From positions 186,001 to 250,000 of the forward strand of contig CAJNOL010000094.1 of the NCBI GenBank assembly GCA_905250125.1: 64,000 bases of DNA. The letters run 5' to 3'. Origin of the DNA: Rotaria sordida. Its lineage: Eukaryota; Rotifera; Eurotatoria; Philodinida; Philodinidae. Below, piece after piece: positions 27,503 through 47,647 of this stretch (its first letter is position 1; each line of letters starts with the position of its first letter). The notes under the pieces were generated by a model. The model ran no database searches and was not told the origin of the DNA. It saw only the letters and a list, made by a program, of their open reading frames with translations. Position numbers and translations under genes: made by a program.

Positions 27503-27747
27503 CAGGATGATTGAAAAGTAACTTTCTATTTTAAATTCTTTATTACCCTCAAATAACAAAAGATATCGTCCTGATTTTTTCACCATTTTGAAACAGNNNN
27601 NNNNNNCAAAAGATCAATCGATTTATTTCATCTAGAACAAAATGCCATAGTCCATGCTACAAAATGGTGAAAAAATCAGGACGATATCTTTTGTTATTTG
27701 AGAGTGATAAAGAATTTAAAATAGAAAGCTACTTTTCAATCACCCTG
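27503..27747. mobile_element. foldback/MITE with CAGG(G/A)TGATTGAAAAGTA ends
   Basis: The left arm starts CAGGATGATTGAAAAGTA. The right arm, inverted, starts CAGGGTGATTGAAAAGTA. The arms stay complementary for about 90 bp, through GATATCGTCCTGATTTTTTC. TA flanks both ends (27501-27502, 27748-27749). The unpaired centre holds a 10-N assembly gap, so the true length is uncertain. Confidence 0.75.
27597..27606. other. assembly gap (10 N)
   Basis: Ten N bases inside the loop of a hairpin element. Such strong inverted repeats commonly break assemblies. Confidence 0.98.
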
Positions 27748-29032
27748 TATATACAGTATTATCATGTTATTTTTGACAGCTTTGTTCAGTTTGCTGTATT
27801 TATACAAACCTCAGATATTTCTTATTTTGATATAGTTGGATAGAACATTACTGACTCTATTGGACCACATAGTTTTTATTTTATTTATTTTGCATCTTCT
27901 CCAAAAATCTGATAAATTCCGAGAAGCACTGAAACGAAAATATGTCAGCAACAGTAAACTCAATAATAATGAAAATTGCTTTAGATGGAACAGATTCATC
28001 ACACTTTCTTGTGGAAAAAATAGTAGACAAAACGGATTCGAAATTGAGAAGAAAAGTGACCTTTACTTACTATTAAAATTTGGTGCATTTTTGTACTTAT
28101 GAAAAATCAAGTTTATAACACTTTTCGCAAAAATTTATCCGTAAGACCGAATGTAAATCTAACCAAAACAATATAGATTGATAGAGAAATCAACGCTCAA
28201 TTTCAGCTATATATCAAAGAAGAAAAGTTTAGCGCTTCAACAACGAAAATTTGTTTGAAGAAAAGCCAAAATTCATATATAGAAAAAGTTCGAGAACATA
28301 TTTCTTGGAAAAATTCCCCAAGTTTATACTAAAGATAAAGAATAAGGCTAACACAAAATACATAGTTCAGTAGAGGAAACTACGGTCTATTATTCTATAT
28401 AAAAATAAAAATTTTCAATGCTCCAGGAAATAGTAAAAAAACTACCTGAGAAATAATCTAAAAATTGCTGAATGCAAAATTCGTTCAGGCCGGTTTTTTA
28501 AATGTATCAAAGTTTTGAACAAGCTTTAAAGTAAACAAAATAGAAACTATATACTTCGATAGAGTAATCGACGCTCTATCCAACTATATCAGAATGACAA
28601 ACTTTTGAGATTTTGTAACACCTCATATTAAGTCAATAGTGCAGATGAAACGCGCAGATAAAAATTTGTAGATGATTATACCGACGGACATAGTTGTTAT
28701 ATTGATCGATAGTATAATAGCACCTGTGAAACCTTGAATGGATCACATAGCGATCAGTAATAGAGTATACGAAATAAAGTACTCACTTCATTTTCCCAAT
28801 TCACAAGAAACCTAGTATTGAGCATAAAATACAGAAAAAAAGAGGCGGAGGGGAAAGACTTTTGTCCAGGGGTGTATTTTGTTGACTATTTTTTGCTTTG
28901 ATCAATTTTCGCTTTCACCGACGGACAGAATTCATTCCTTTGTAAATTATATATAGATATTTTCTTTTTGTATTATGTTTAAATAACAATGTTTATTTGT
29001 TTAAAAAAACAAAACAAAACAAAACAGAAAAT
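27748..29032. other. intergenic, 3' of RIOK1
   Basis: About 1.3 kb without a supported gene. Two loosely similar stretches near 28160-28220 and 28545-28610 (GATAGAG.AATC.ACGCTC) suggest an old duplicated repeat. An (AAAAC)n run at 29005-29025 lies just past the RIOK1 stop. Confidence 0.45.
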
Positions 29033-29245
29033 TTATCCTTTTCTTTTTCTTTTATCACCACCTATTTTTTCTGCTCTTTTCTTCACATGTTTTGGTATTT
29101 TTGTTTTTCTTTTTTCTCGTTTTTGTTCTTTTACTACTTGTTTTCTTAATCGTTTAGATGTTGGTGATTCATCTCGAGGTCTAATATTTCCTTTTTGTAT
29201 TGTTTGTTGTTCTAGTTCTTCTTTTGCTGATGCATAATCACTTGT

Positions 29246-29276
<31 letters not shown>

Positions 29277-32200
29277 GAACTTGAAGAACTACTTGTACTA
29301 CTTGAATTATCATTTTCATCTTCAAGAATTTTCGGTACTAGACGAGCTTCAGTCATTGTTTCATTCATGCCTAATATAGTTGATACTTGACGAAAATCTT
29401 TTGATGATGTTTCACATAAATCATCTAATGTTTGTGGAATAAATATACGTTCAAAAACTCGTTCATCAACTTCATCTGTTGTTTCATTTAATGATTGAAT
29501 TCTTGCTTGTTCAATCATTTTATCAAGATAAGCTTGTTCATTTGTATCATTAATTGTTGGATCTGTTATATAATTAAATAATTGTTGCATAGTTAAGATT
29601 GTTTTTAATGTATATCGTTTAGCAAAATAATCTGTTATATTTCGACAATCCATTCGAAGAAATTCAAGTGCATTTGGATGTGCTTGTTCAACTGACTGAG
29701 AAACATCAATAATATATAATTGATTTTTTGAATCAAGTAATAAATTAAATTCAGATAAATCTGCATGAATTAATTTACATTTAACAAACATTATTCTCAT
29801 GTAATGTATTAATTTAAGGTAAAGTGAAAATGCTTCTAATTCATCTAATAGTGGAGAATCTTTCAATTTAGTTGCTGGCCAACCATTTTCACCTAGAATA
29901 GAATTATTCTAATAATAATAATTATCAAATGTTTAAACTCGACATGCTTAGAAAAAAAGATCAAAGTCAAGCTTCATGCTGAGATCATGTAGTTATTCAA
30001 TAAGATCTACATGGTGGATAGTATGAATATTGAAAATTTTCTCAACAAATAAATGATGCGATCATTTAAAAGATTGTTGTTTTGTCTTTGAACTAGTTTA
30101 AGAAGACAATGTCCAAACTTCTATGAAATATAAATGGGTATTATCGCTTTTTGCAATTTTCTTGTCAAATAAGATTGTTTAAATAAATATTATATTACTA
30201 TTCTTACGAGGGAACCTTCTCAATTTGACAATCACTTTTGAGTTCGAGCTCTGTGCATATGGTAGCCCTCCATGAGATATTGAATTCCTAGAAATCATTC
30301 ATATCTCATGAAAGACTCGAAACTCTTATGACTTTTGGGAATTTAATATCTTATGAATGGGGATGTTCTTTTGAGCTGAAATTTTCAGAAGATTCTAGCT
30401 ACAAATCGACCTATCTATAAGCAAACGTTAAGTTCAAAACATCATCATTCGATACTTTTGTACATGCTGTGCTTGTAGGCTATAACTTTGCAGAGAAGAC
30501 CTAGAGACTCTTATTCTTTTGAAGTTTTTAATACCTCATTGGAATCTATCTTATGTACAAAGTCTGAAGTCAATATGGATTTTTAAATTGGAAATGTTTT
30601 CTCTTTAGTCTTTTTTAGGATTGTCATTCTAATACTAAATGATATGAAATCTTATATAGAACTATATCTTATAATCATTTATCTACGCATTCAAACTGAG
30701 ATCATAATACGATATAATGATAACATAGGAATTCTATCTTGTTTTCTGTTATATTCTATATATACTTGAGTGATTTTCTGGTCTGTGATGAGTCTCATTA
30801 AAGAATAGTAAATTAATATTTAACAAAAAATTAATGAACATGTTGTTATCAGACAATGATTTACCTTTATCACTACATGAGAAACAAAAAAAAAGTATCG
30901 ATAAAAATCTGTGTTATATAAAATAAACTCTATTATCTATAAAAACTACTACGTTATTACAATCAAATTAAATGATAATCATCAGAAATTTTCGATTATA
31001 ATCAGAACAGATTAAAACATATCTGTCGAAATGTAACAGCATATTGCAATTGATATTTTCTTTTTGTTTTTATTTATATGTATCAATATTTCATAAAACT
31101 TCAAAGACAACTTCATTTTTCTATTAATAATTTTAAGTGACATTCTTTCTTCGTTTAATGACAACTCTCCCATCTCATGATTTATAGATTTTGTTTTTTT
31201 TTCTGGTCATTGGATAGTTTGAAGTAGTGTCTATCTACTGAATACATATGGGGATACAAAAGTTATCTTTCAATGTTAAAAAATCAAATTTATGTAGCGG
31301 AAATAACGAAAACTGTCTATTGTTTCTCTTAAAGAGAAAAAATGCGTTTTTTAGATTACCTTCAATATTTTGACTTTTTTTATTCAAAGGGCAAAGAATA
31401 AACAAATATCCATCCCAAACAATATCTAGTACGTGTAAAAAAATGTTCAGTTCGATCGAATATAGCATGGACTCTAGGGGAAGGAAGCATTTTTTTGCCA
31501 TTACAATCCCAGTATCTCACAGGAGACAGCACCCGAAAACTTTGAATCTATGACAACCTTTACTCTAGTCATCAAGATCTATTTGCCCTGAAAATTTCAA
31601 ATTTTTTTGATGAAACGTCCTCTAAAAACCTTGGAAAGAGAGGGAGACTACCATTAAACTGAACAATAAATCTTACCAATAAATTCCATAACAAGAACAT
31701 GATTTTTAAGTCCAATAGGTTTTGGACATGGAATTCCATTTGTATATAAACGTGATAAATTTCTATATTCTTTTTCTGCCCATAGTCGAACCATTTTTCT
31801 TGGATTATGTCTTGAATAACCATGTCGAAAACGATATTCACCAGTAACATATCTATCTCGATCTTTAAAAACAAGTATTGAAGTTTTAAAAACTTTAATA
31901 GCACGATGTTCATTATTATTCGTTTTTGCATAATAAACATTTGCTTCTTTTCCTGTTGATATACAACCATTGATTTCATCAACTAAACCTTGTTGAAGAA
32001 ATTTAAATAAAATTAAACGTGTACGTGGATCAAGAACTTGTTCAACAGTTGCACGATCATGTTTATCTTTTGAACGATATTTTCCATCATCAATATGACC
32101 TGTACGAGGTGAATATGGACTTACATCAATTTTATCAACATATCTTAAATAATTCAAATGTTTTTGTATTTTTTTTGGTTTTGATGTATAAAAAAAAATC

Positions 32201-32382
32201 AAATATCTTTCAACATACTTTGATAGAATTTTATTTGTTGGTTGAAAATGTTTCATTGATTGTTGAACAGCTCCATTATTATGTTCACCTTCTTGTTTTA
32301 TATTATCATAATTTATTTCATCAATATAATCGTCACTATCACTATCCATTTGTTGTTGTTCTATTAATTCGTCGTTAGACAT
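29033..32382 (-). CDS. RIOK1: atypical protein kinase RIO1
   Basis: Two exons, 32382-31677 and 29892-29033, join through a split Gly codon to 521 aa (human RIOK1 is ~568). RIO1 is the cytoplasmic atypical kinase/ATPase needed for final 40S subunit maturation (18S rRNA processing, release of assembly factors). In order: acidic N-terminus; RIO ATP-binding motif [11 protein letters not shown]; Lys of [27 protein letters not shown]; hinge VLVMEFIG; catalytic loop [11 protein letters not shown]; metal-binding [27 protein letters not shown]. The tail has a Ser stretch and about eleven Asp in a row, then ends in Lys/Arg-rich sequence, as in eukaryotic RIOK1. All catalytic residues are present. The 1.78-kb intron lies immediately after the hinge. 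Confidence 0.97.
29893..31676 (-). other. large RIOK1 intron
   Basis: GT-AG intron of ~1.78 kb splitting the codon for Gly in EFIG|ENGW. It contains no reading frame of note and no clear transposon ends. It is unusually long beside the 45-100 bp introns of the neighbouring genes. Confidence 0.85.
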
Positions 32383-32667
32383 GTCTATATATAAAACAGA
32401 AAAAGAAAAAGAAAAAAATTCTTATGCAATTACATATAGGTAACAAGAATTGCGTAAAACTGACGAAATATTTTATTAATAATCTTTCCAAGAGAATAAA
32501 ACCTAACAAACAAATATTATTCATGTTCTATTTATTATACTATATACAAAGCAGAAGAGAAAAAAAAAATAACAACGGGTTTGGACGTTAATATTATATG
32601 TATAAAATTTAGTTTTGCAAGGAACACTGTTTGTGTATAAAAAATAAGAATCATATAATTATTTTTA

Positions 32668-36984
<4,317 letters not shown>

Positions 36985-37396
36985 CTGAAAACAGAACAAA
37001 AGATTATCATTTATCAAATTTATTTCTTTTCTTTTTTTTTGCAAAAAAACAACAATAATAAATCACTCATTTATACATTAATATACCACGGACAATAAAA
37101 AAAAAAAAGAAAAAAAAAATGCACAAAATCCTATTTTCATATATAAGCTTTGTCATGAATGAGCTTTTGTCTTTTTTTTTTAAAATTATATCTGGCTAAT
37201 AGAAGAAACACGACAATATTAGAAGTTGCATTCCGTAAATATACATTAGAATTTAAACTAATCGAAATAAAATATTTCTATAAGACAGTCACTTGTTTGT
37301 TTGTCTCAAGTCATTCTTAATAGTGGAAGGAAGAACAAACGAAAAAAAGAAAAATCCTGAGAAATGAAAATTGAAAACTCGAAAATTAATATTAGA
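36985..37396. other. gap between STK38 5' end and Src 3' end
   Basis: About 410 bp. It should contain the STK38 promoter and 5' UTR (minus strand, reading leftward) and the Src 3' UTR. It holds A- and T-rich runs; no clear regulatory motif was found. Confidence 0.5.
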
Positions 37397-41679
<4,283 letters not shown>

Positions 41680-44320
41680 ATTGTTTTTTTTTTGTCCTTG
41701 TTCAAGTCACCGCATCATCTACAAACTAAATAAGCCATTAAACACTCTCACATTGTTGAATGGTCAATCCATCCAAAGTACTCAAAAAAAAAACAAACGA
41801 AAAAGAACAAAAGATCATCTGTTTGTTCGTCAAGAAAAACATATCGAATGACCATTCAGCAATTTCTTTTTATCCATTATTACATCTATGCTAATATATA
41901 ATTAACCAATCAAATATTAAAATAGAAGAGAGGACGCTATTTGTCATGAAAACTTTTTTTAATCAAATATTTTTCCATCACACTGACACAAAAGATGTTT
42001 TGATCAATGAGTAATTATCTTAAAGAACATTAACTAAACATATTATTTGTAGGATTTATGATTTAGAGATTGTACAAAAAATGTTTGTGACTATCGCGTA
42101 TGATACTAAAGTCTAAAATTGAGATCAATCATAGACTCGCCAAGAACGTCGCATCAGTTCAAGCCAATATCAAATATCAGTAGAGAAATATTAACTACTA
42201 TAGAAGATTCAGTATTAAATTGTTTCAAAATGATTAAACTTAATCAAACTATTGAATTCGATTGTATATTATAAAGAATAGAATAAGTTCATTTATGAAT
42301 ATGTCAGAGAAAAAGGTAGATATAACTATGATTGCACAAATTTCAGTCATACACTCTATAAAATATCTTCCATGGTTTTTTTTTGATTGATGTAACTTTT
42401 GACAGATAGATCATTAAATCTAATAAAAATGCACGTAAAATATCAAAAACTAATTCAAGCAATAGTTCATTATTGTTGTTGAAAGTTTTGATATATTAGA
42501 AGAGAATAATATCGATGATTCAACTCATGTTAATGATGATAACGTCCTTTCAACTTAATTGATAGTAACATTAGCAGAAGGTTAACTTGTAAAAATAGTC
42601 TCTTGTTTGATTATCGAAGTAGAGAACAATATTGACGATTGAATGTTAATAGAAATAGCTTGTTGTTCTATAGACAGTTTTTCTATTTGTCTTTCTTGGT
42701 ATTGCACTCAATAGATAGTAATATACATAGTAAAGATTGTATAAAAAAAAAATAGTTTCTCTTAGAAGACTAAATCTGAAATATTGCACACGCCCTAATC
42801 CTAGAATAAAGAGAATCAGATATTTATGGCAACTATCGGAAATCCTATGGGTAAATAAATAGAAGCTATATAGATATATATACTTGATAATGCAATAATA
42901 TTATTTATTGATATGTGTATTATAATGAGAATCGACGTTTTCATTTTGTGGTCAAAGTCAATTGCCAATTCTGATAGATTTTAGTATAATTTAATAACTT
43001 TTTGTTTACATTTTACGATATTTATATATAGATCAGAGAAGTGATATTGTCTTGGTATACAACTATCTAGTAATAGTTTATCACGAGATGTTTAAACGAC
43101 TTGTGAAGTTACGCTATACATACATCGAATCATCTTATCTAATTTCTTTTATCAATAATTTTCTTTCCAGTGCATCTTTAGTAGACTAATATTGATAATA
43201 AACAACATCCGAACGAAGTTTGAGATGAATTCAAAATTGTACATTCTAACCAACCGATAGTCATACGAAATACTGTGATAAGATTCGAAGAAAAGAGTAA
43301 GATAGATCTAAAAACTACTCAGATAAATTATAGAGTCTATTTTTATCGAATACAATACTCGTTTAATTTTAAATATAAATAATATTAATCTCAATACGAT
43401 AGAAATTTTAGGCTTCATTGATCGAGAAAGATTGATTAAATGATATTATTTCCAGATCATTGATTGAAATGATGGATTTGTTTGAGTTTTTTTCTTACAA
43501 AAAAGGCTACTTATAGTCGAATCAGCCATGAATCACAACAAGAAGAATTTGATCGATCGTACACATCTTGATGCACATTTCTTTGAAGTTTTAGAAAATG
43601 ATCGAATTGATAAATCATATTACAATTTTCATTGGAAAAGTACAAAAAATGCAAATAAAATTATTCAATCATTGTTTACATGTAGAAATAGTATCATAAT
43701 ACGAACATATTTCCGAATGATTTACTAATAAACATGTGAACTGTACGATAAATTCATAAACGGTAGTCCAGAAGTTCTGACTCGATTTGTAAGGTTCCGG
43801 AAGTTCAAAATTTCAGCACTTTTTATTTTTTTCAATTGTTTTGCACAGGTAGACGCAGTTTGGTGTGATGACTCCAAAAATGCATGATTTATTCAGAATC
43901 AGTTGCCTTTTCAGGTTAAAAAGTGCAAAAAACTGAAAAAATCGTAAAGTTGAAAAAATGAGTATGTCACGAGAAAAAAAACTTGTAGCTCCTGAGCCAT
44001 AAGAGCTAGACCCTTGATTTCTTTTTCCCTTAAAACTATAACTAAAACTGATTTAGGAAACATGTTTTCTAATTATAGAACTCTACTTTTAGTGAGCCAA
44101 AATTAAAAGTTATTCTAGCTATGGAAATAATGTACCTCTTTTGATGCCAAAAATTTCAGACTTCTCCAGACTAATGTTAGAGCCAATCTTTTTCCATGGC
44201 TAAATTCACCATCACTTCTAGATAAAATTTACGTATTATTTTCCTTTAACTCTCTTTCTTTGCTGAGATACGGCCATAGTATCAAAAAACTATTAATGAC
44301 TATGAAAAATGATGTCCACG
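41680..44320. other. upstream of Src, no gene seen
   Basis: About 2.6 kb. The part next to 41679 should be the Src 5' UTR and promoter. No TATA box is obvious. A 66-residue plus-strand frame at 43528-43728 has somewhat protein-like composition but no recognisable motif and no splice context, so it is not called. Confidence 0.45.
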
Positions 44321-44620
44321 TTCGACTGTTTGACTACCAAAATTTGATTTTCTAGCGAAACCCATGTCATATTCGGAATCAGCATCAAAATCTTAGTAGA
44401 ATAACATGTATTTTGTTAAAAATATTTTCGCCAAAAAATTAACCGTAGTCCCCCTCAGCTGTTTTCTGTATGAATTTCGTCTGTGGTCCTCCACAGGTGG
44501 GTTTTGGACGAAAATTTATTTTTAACAAAATACATGCTATTCTACTAAGATTTTGATGCTGATTCTGAATATGACATGGGTTTTGCTAGAAAATCAACTT
44601 TTGGTGGTCAAACAGTCGAA
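44321..44620. repeat. 300-bp inverted repeat
   Basis: The left tip TTCGACTGTTTGAC is inverted at the right tip GTCAAACAGTCGAA. Blocks GTCATATTCGGAATCAGC and ACATGTATTTTGTTAAAAAT pair inside, and the centre is near 44470. The arm sequence is related to the intron repeat near 35.1-35.4 kb. Foldback-type element without coding capacity. Confidence 0.75.
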
Positions 44621-44630
44621 TATGAACAGG

Positions 44631-44790
44631 GTGTGGGTGGGTGGAGTGAGTAATGATACTCACTCCCACACCCACAACCCACACCCTCTTTCTGTAATAG
44701 AAAGATGCAGTAAAAGACGCTCTACAAAATGGCTATTGATTTTCTTCATATATAGTCATTCACACCCATACCCTCGGCCTGATTTGCTCT
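44631..44790. repeat. telomere-like TGTGGG tract, inverted
   Basis: GGGTGTGGGTGGGTGGAGTGAG is followed after a few bases by its near complement, CTCACTCCCACACCCACAACC, and by another CACACCCATACCC at ~44760. It can form a hairpin. TGTGGG is the telomeric unit reported for the bdelloid Adineta vaga, so this may be an interstitial telomere-type tract or a transposon end that carries such repeats. Confidence 0.6.
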
Positions 44791-45064
44791 GCAGGACACT
44801 CTTTTATATTTAGCCTGGCCTGCAAGGCAAGTCGGAAGAGAAGTGGTCTGTTAACTGCTTATCTGCGTCATTTTGATTATTCACATGATTCACTGAGTTT
44901 GTTTACATAATAAATTTTAATTGTTATTTTATTTTTGAATATCATCCTTCAGAATGAACACTAAATAATTGATGTAACGTTTTTTGTTATCACGATTCTT
45001 TAGCTAACTAAAAAGCTGACAAAAAGTTCGCTATTTTGCTGTTTCTTCTGAATATTGTTGATGT

Positions 45065-45420
45065 CTAACCAACACGTGGAGGTTCTGAAACTTTGCCATC
45101 CTTGCCGAAGAAAACACGTACACGATCCTGGCATACATCACAGGTTACCATCGAGCCGCTTTCGACCTCGTGAATGTCGAGATCTGAAGCGATGTAAAAG
45201 AAAAAACCAACAATTATAACGACAATGAACTGATGATGAAAGTAGTTTAGACAAATTCAATTTTCTACTTTTAATGTCAAACAAATAAAGCTCATTAGAG
45301 TACTGAAATATTGACTTACTCGGATTGTCTCGTTTGATTTCTTTAATAGCTTCAGCCACGGGTTTGCCGACCAAATGAGGCCATGATTTTTTTTCGGATG
45401 TTGAATTTTGCGAGGGGTCC
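45065..45420 (-). CDS. potato inhibitor I / eglin-type protease inhibitor, 5' end unresolved
   Basis: Two exons, 45420-45320 and 45183-45065, join in phase (CCG-A|AT) to ~73 residues. The family inhibits subtilisin- and chymotrypsin-like serine proteases through an exposed loop. The sequence fits the fold: SWPHLVGKPVAEAIKEI at the start of the helix, then NLDIHEVESGSMVTCDVCQD (reactive loop) and RVRVFFGKDGKVSEPPRVG to the stop, matching the invariant RVRVF and P-x-V-G end. By alignment with eglin c (VTLDLR), P1 is Cys and P3' is Cys, making a CxxC. Exon 45420 opens after an AG acceptor with phase 2, so an upstream exon must give the start; it was not found, and a signal peptide cannot be judged. 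Confidence 0.85.
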
Positions 45421-46726
45421 CTATAATGTCATATAAATGATTTTTGAAATGTACTATTCACTTTTTTGTACGATTCACAATAGTCAACGAATGAATTGGT
45501 TCGGTAATGAAATTTTCACCTTTTTCTTTTCTTGATAATCGAATTGCTCTTTGGAATATAATCATGTTTGAATGTGAATAATCGATCATACGATACAAAT
45601 GAATCAATTTAGAAAGTAGAAGAGAAAATCATTTTCAAGGACATCATACTGTTATACATTTCACTGATCACTAGAATTTTACCGATGCCCGCACAAGACG
45701 AATGTGACAGACACAAGACGTATGTATTCTTAGAAGAGAATCAAAGTGACTATCGAGAAGTTATGATTTAGTCGATCAATACTATAATTTCAAAATGTCA
45801 TATAGGAGAAAAGCAAGCCGATGGCAACATTTTCCATTGAAGTATTGCTAAGCTTTCTGATACAGATAGTTTGCAAAACTCTGATCGTATCAAACTCAAA
45901 CTTAATTCTTTGAAACTCAAAATACGAAAGATGTTTACTTAGTTGCATTCCTGTGATCATAGGCTTTTGATATTGTAAGAAAAGCTTACTACGTGATTTG
46001 TTTCTTCCAGTTTGAGCTTTCAGATACAAATACTAAAAGAATCCATTGAATTTAACGAAAACAGAATGAGAATTCAATCAACATTATGAATAAATCTCGA
46101 AAACCATAATCGTCGATATCTGACAATTTTACTAAACGCTGAATCCAATGTTGTTTCTAATAGAGACAAGTGAAATTATCTGATTTTCTTTTCTGTAATC
46201 GAATATAGAGCGAAGAAAAATTTCTCAATATCCACCAGTATGATCAATCTATGGCTACTATAGATGTTTAAAATTTTATTTTGTAATAATTATCTTGAAT
46301 ACAGTTATAAAAGCCTCCTGATACTACTTACATATAACGATGTAGTTTGTATTTATTAAAAGGTTGATGAAAGAACAGTGTTTAAGTATGCAAGAATGTC
46401 TTACTTCTCCACTTACGCCTATGGCATTAAACACGCTATAAGAAATAAAAATGAATTAAGAAATATGATTGGTGTTTCCACATAGTAACACCAATAACAT
46501 TTTTTAATGTACCATTTAATTTGCGCAGCGTCTTTGAGGTCTATAATTTGCAGGAGAATAAAGCCGAAACGAATGAATGACGGAAAGAAAAAGAAAAAAT
46601 AAGTTTTCTTTACCTTTCTTGTTCTTACTCAACAGAACACAGAGAGAAAGATGTACGTCTTGTTACCATCGTCGTCAATACCGTCGATCAATAATATTTA
46701 TTCATTAATGTAAATAGTCTTCTACA
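45421..46726. other. upstream of the inhibitor gene; first exon not located
   Basis: The missing 5' exon of the inhibitor should lie here. The ATG at 45565 with donor at 45519 gives the wrong phase (one extra base instead of two). No other supported gene is seen. Confidence 0.4.
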
Positions 46727-47647
46727 AGGTACCCTAAAAGTCTTGATCACTTAAGACATACGTATAACTATCTTATTAATAAAGATTTATCTAATAATTT
46801 TCTTTTATTTGGTAGACAAGAGTAGTAAGTTTTTTTTTTCATAAAGACAAGGTTCATCAATATTGTTCAAAAATATTGTCTTTGACATCAATACAAAAAT
46901 TTAGACTTTTTACAGCTTCCGAAACAAAACTCATGTGGAGTTCAGTTGTTTTTTATTTCGATTTCTTTCGATATTCTAGTCCTTAAATTATCTAGATCTT
47001 GTACTGCTGTTCTATAGACATTTGTTTTAAGATGTTTCCAAAGAAAACAGTTCAATGTTGTTGAATCTAGTGTTTGTTGAGCTCATGATATGAGTCCACT
47101 TCTTCCAATCTACATATCATCCAAGACTTTGTTTAGCTGGGAATGGACAGCTTGTGAAAAAGATGTGGTTGACTCTATCTTTCCAATGAGTGATATTTAT
47201 TATCATTGATTCTTCCAAACAAGCTGTCTTTTCATTCAAACTAATCGAAACTAACAAAAATCTGATAAACGTTTAAAAATATCTTCACGTAGAGCGTGCC
47301 TATCAACATCATTGGGCTTCTTTTTATAGGAATATCTTAAAACAAATGCCTACAGAACAGCAGTAGAAGATCTAGATGATTTAAGGACTAGAATATCGAA
47401 AGAAATCGAAATAAAAAAAAACAAAGAAACTCCACATGAGTTTTGTTTCGGAAACTATAAAAAGTCTAAATTTTTGTATTGATGTCAAAGGCAATACTTT
47501 TGAACAATATTTATAAACTTTGTCTTTATGAAAAAAAACTTACTACTCATGTCTATCAAATAAAAAAAAACTATTAGATAAAGCTTTATTAATAAGAGAG
47601 TTATACGCATTTCTTAAGTGATCAGGGCTTTTGGGACACCTTGGATA
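46727..47647. repeat. inverted duplication of a non-LTR retrotransposon fragment
   Basis: Left arm 46727-47043 and right arm 47325-47647 are inverted copies, roughly 85-90% alike by eye: CTCATGTGGAGTT versus its complement AACTCCACATGAG, with several hundred matching bases around it. A 280-bp spacer separates them. The right arm runs on into the reverse transcriptase remnant. Confidence 0.8.

Noticed and set aside
32019..32378. Long plus-strand frame opposite RIOK1 (119 residues)
   Set aside because: Antisense shadow of the RIOK1 first exon, whose protein is unmistakable.
43528..43728. A 66-residue frame with some protein-like character
   Set aside because: No recognisable motif, flanking exon signals or neighbours that support it.
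45519..45565. First exon of the protease inhibitor starting at the ATG at 45565
   Set aside because: It would leave one spare base before the donor, while the next exon needs two; the joined frame would miss the inhibitor domain.
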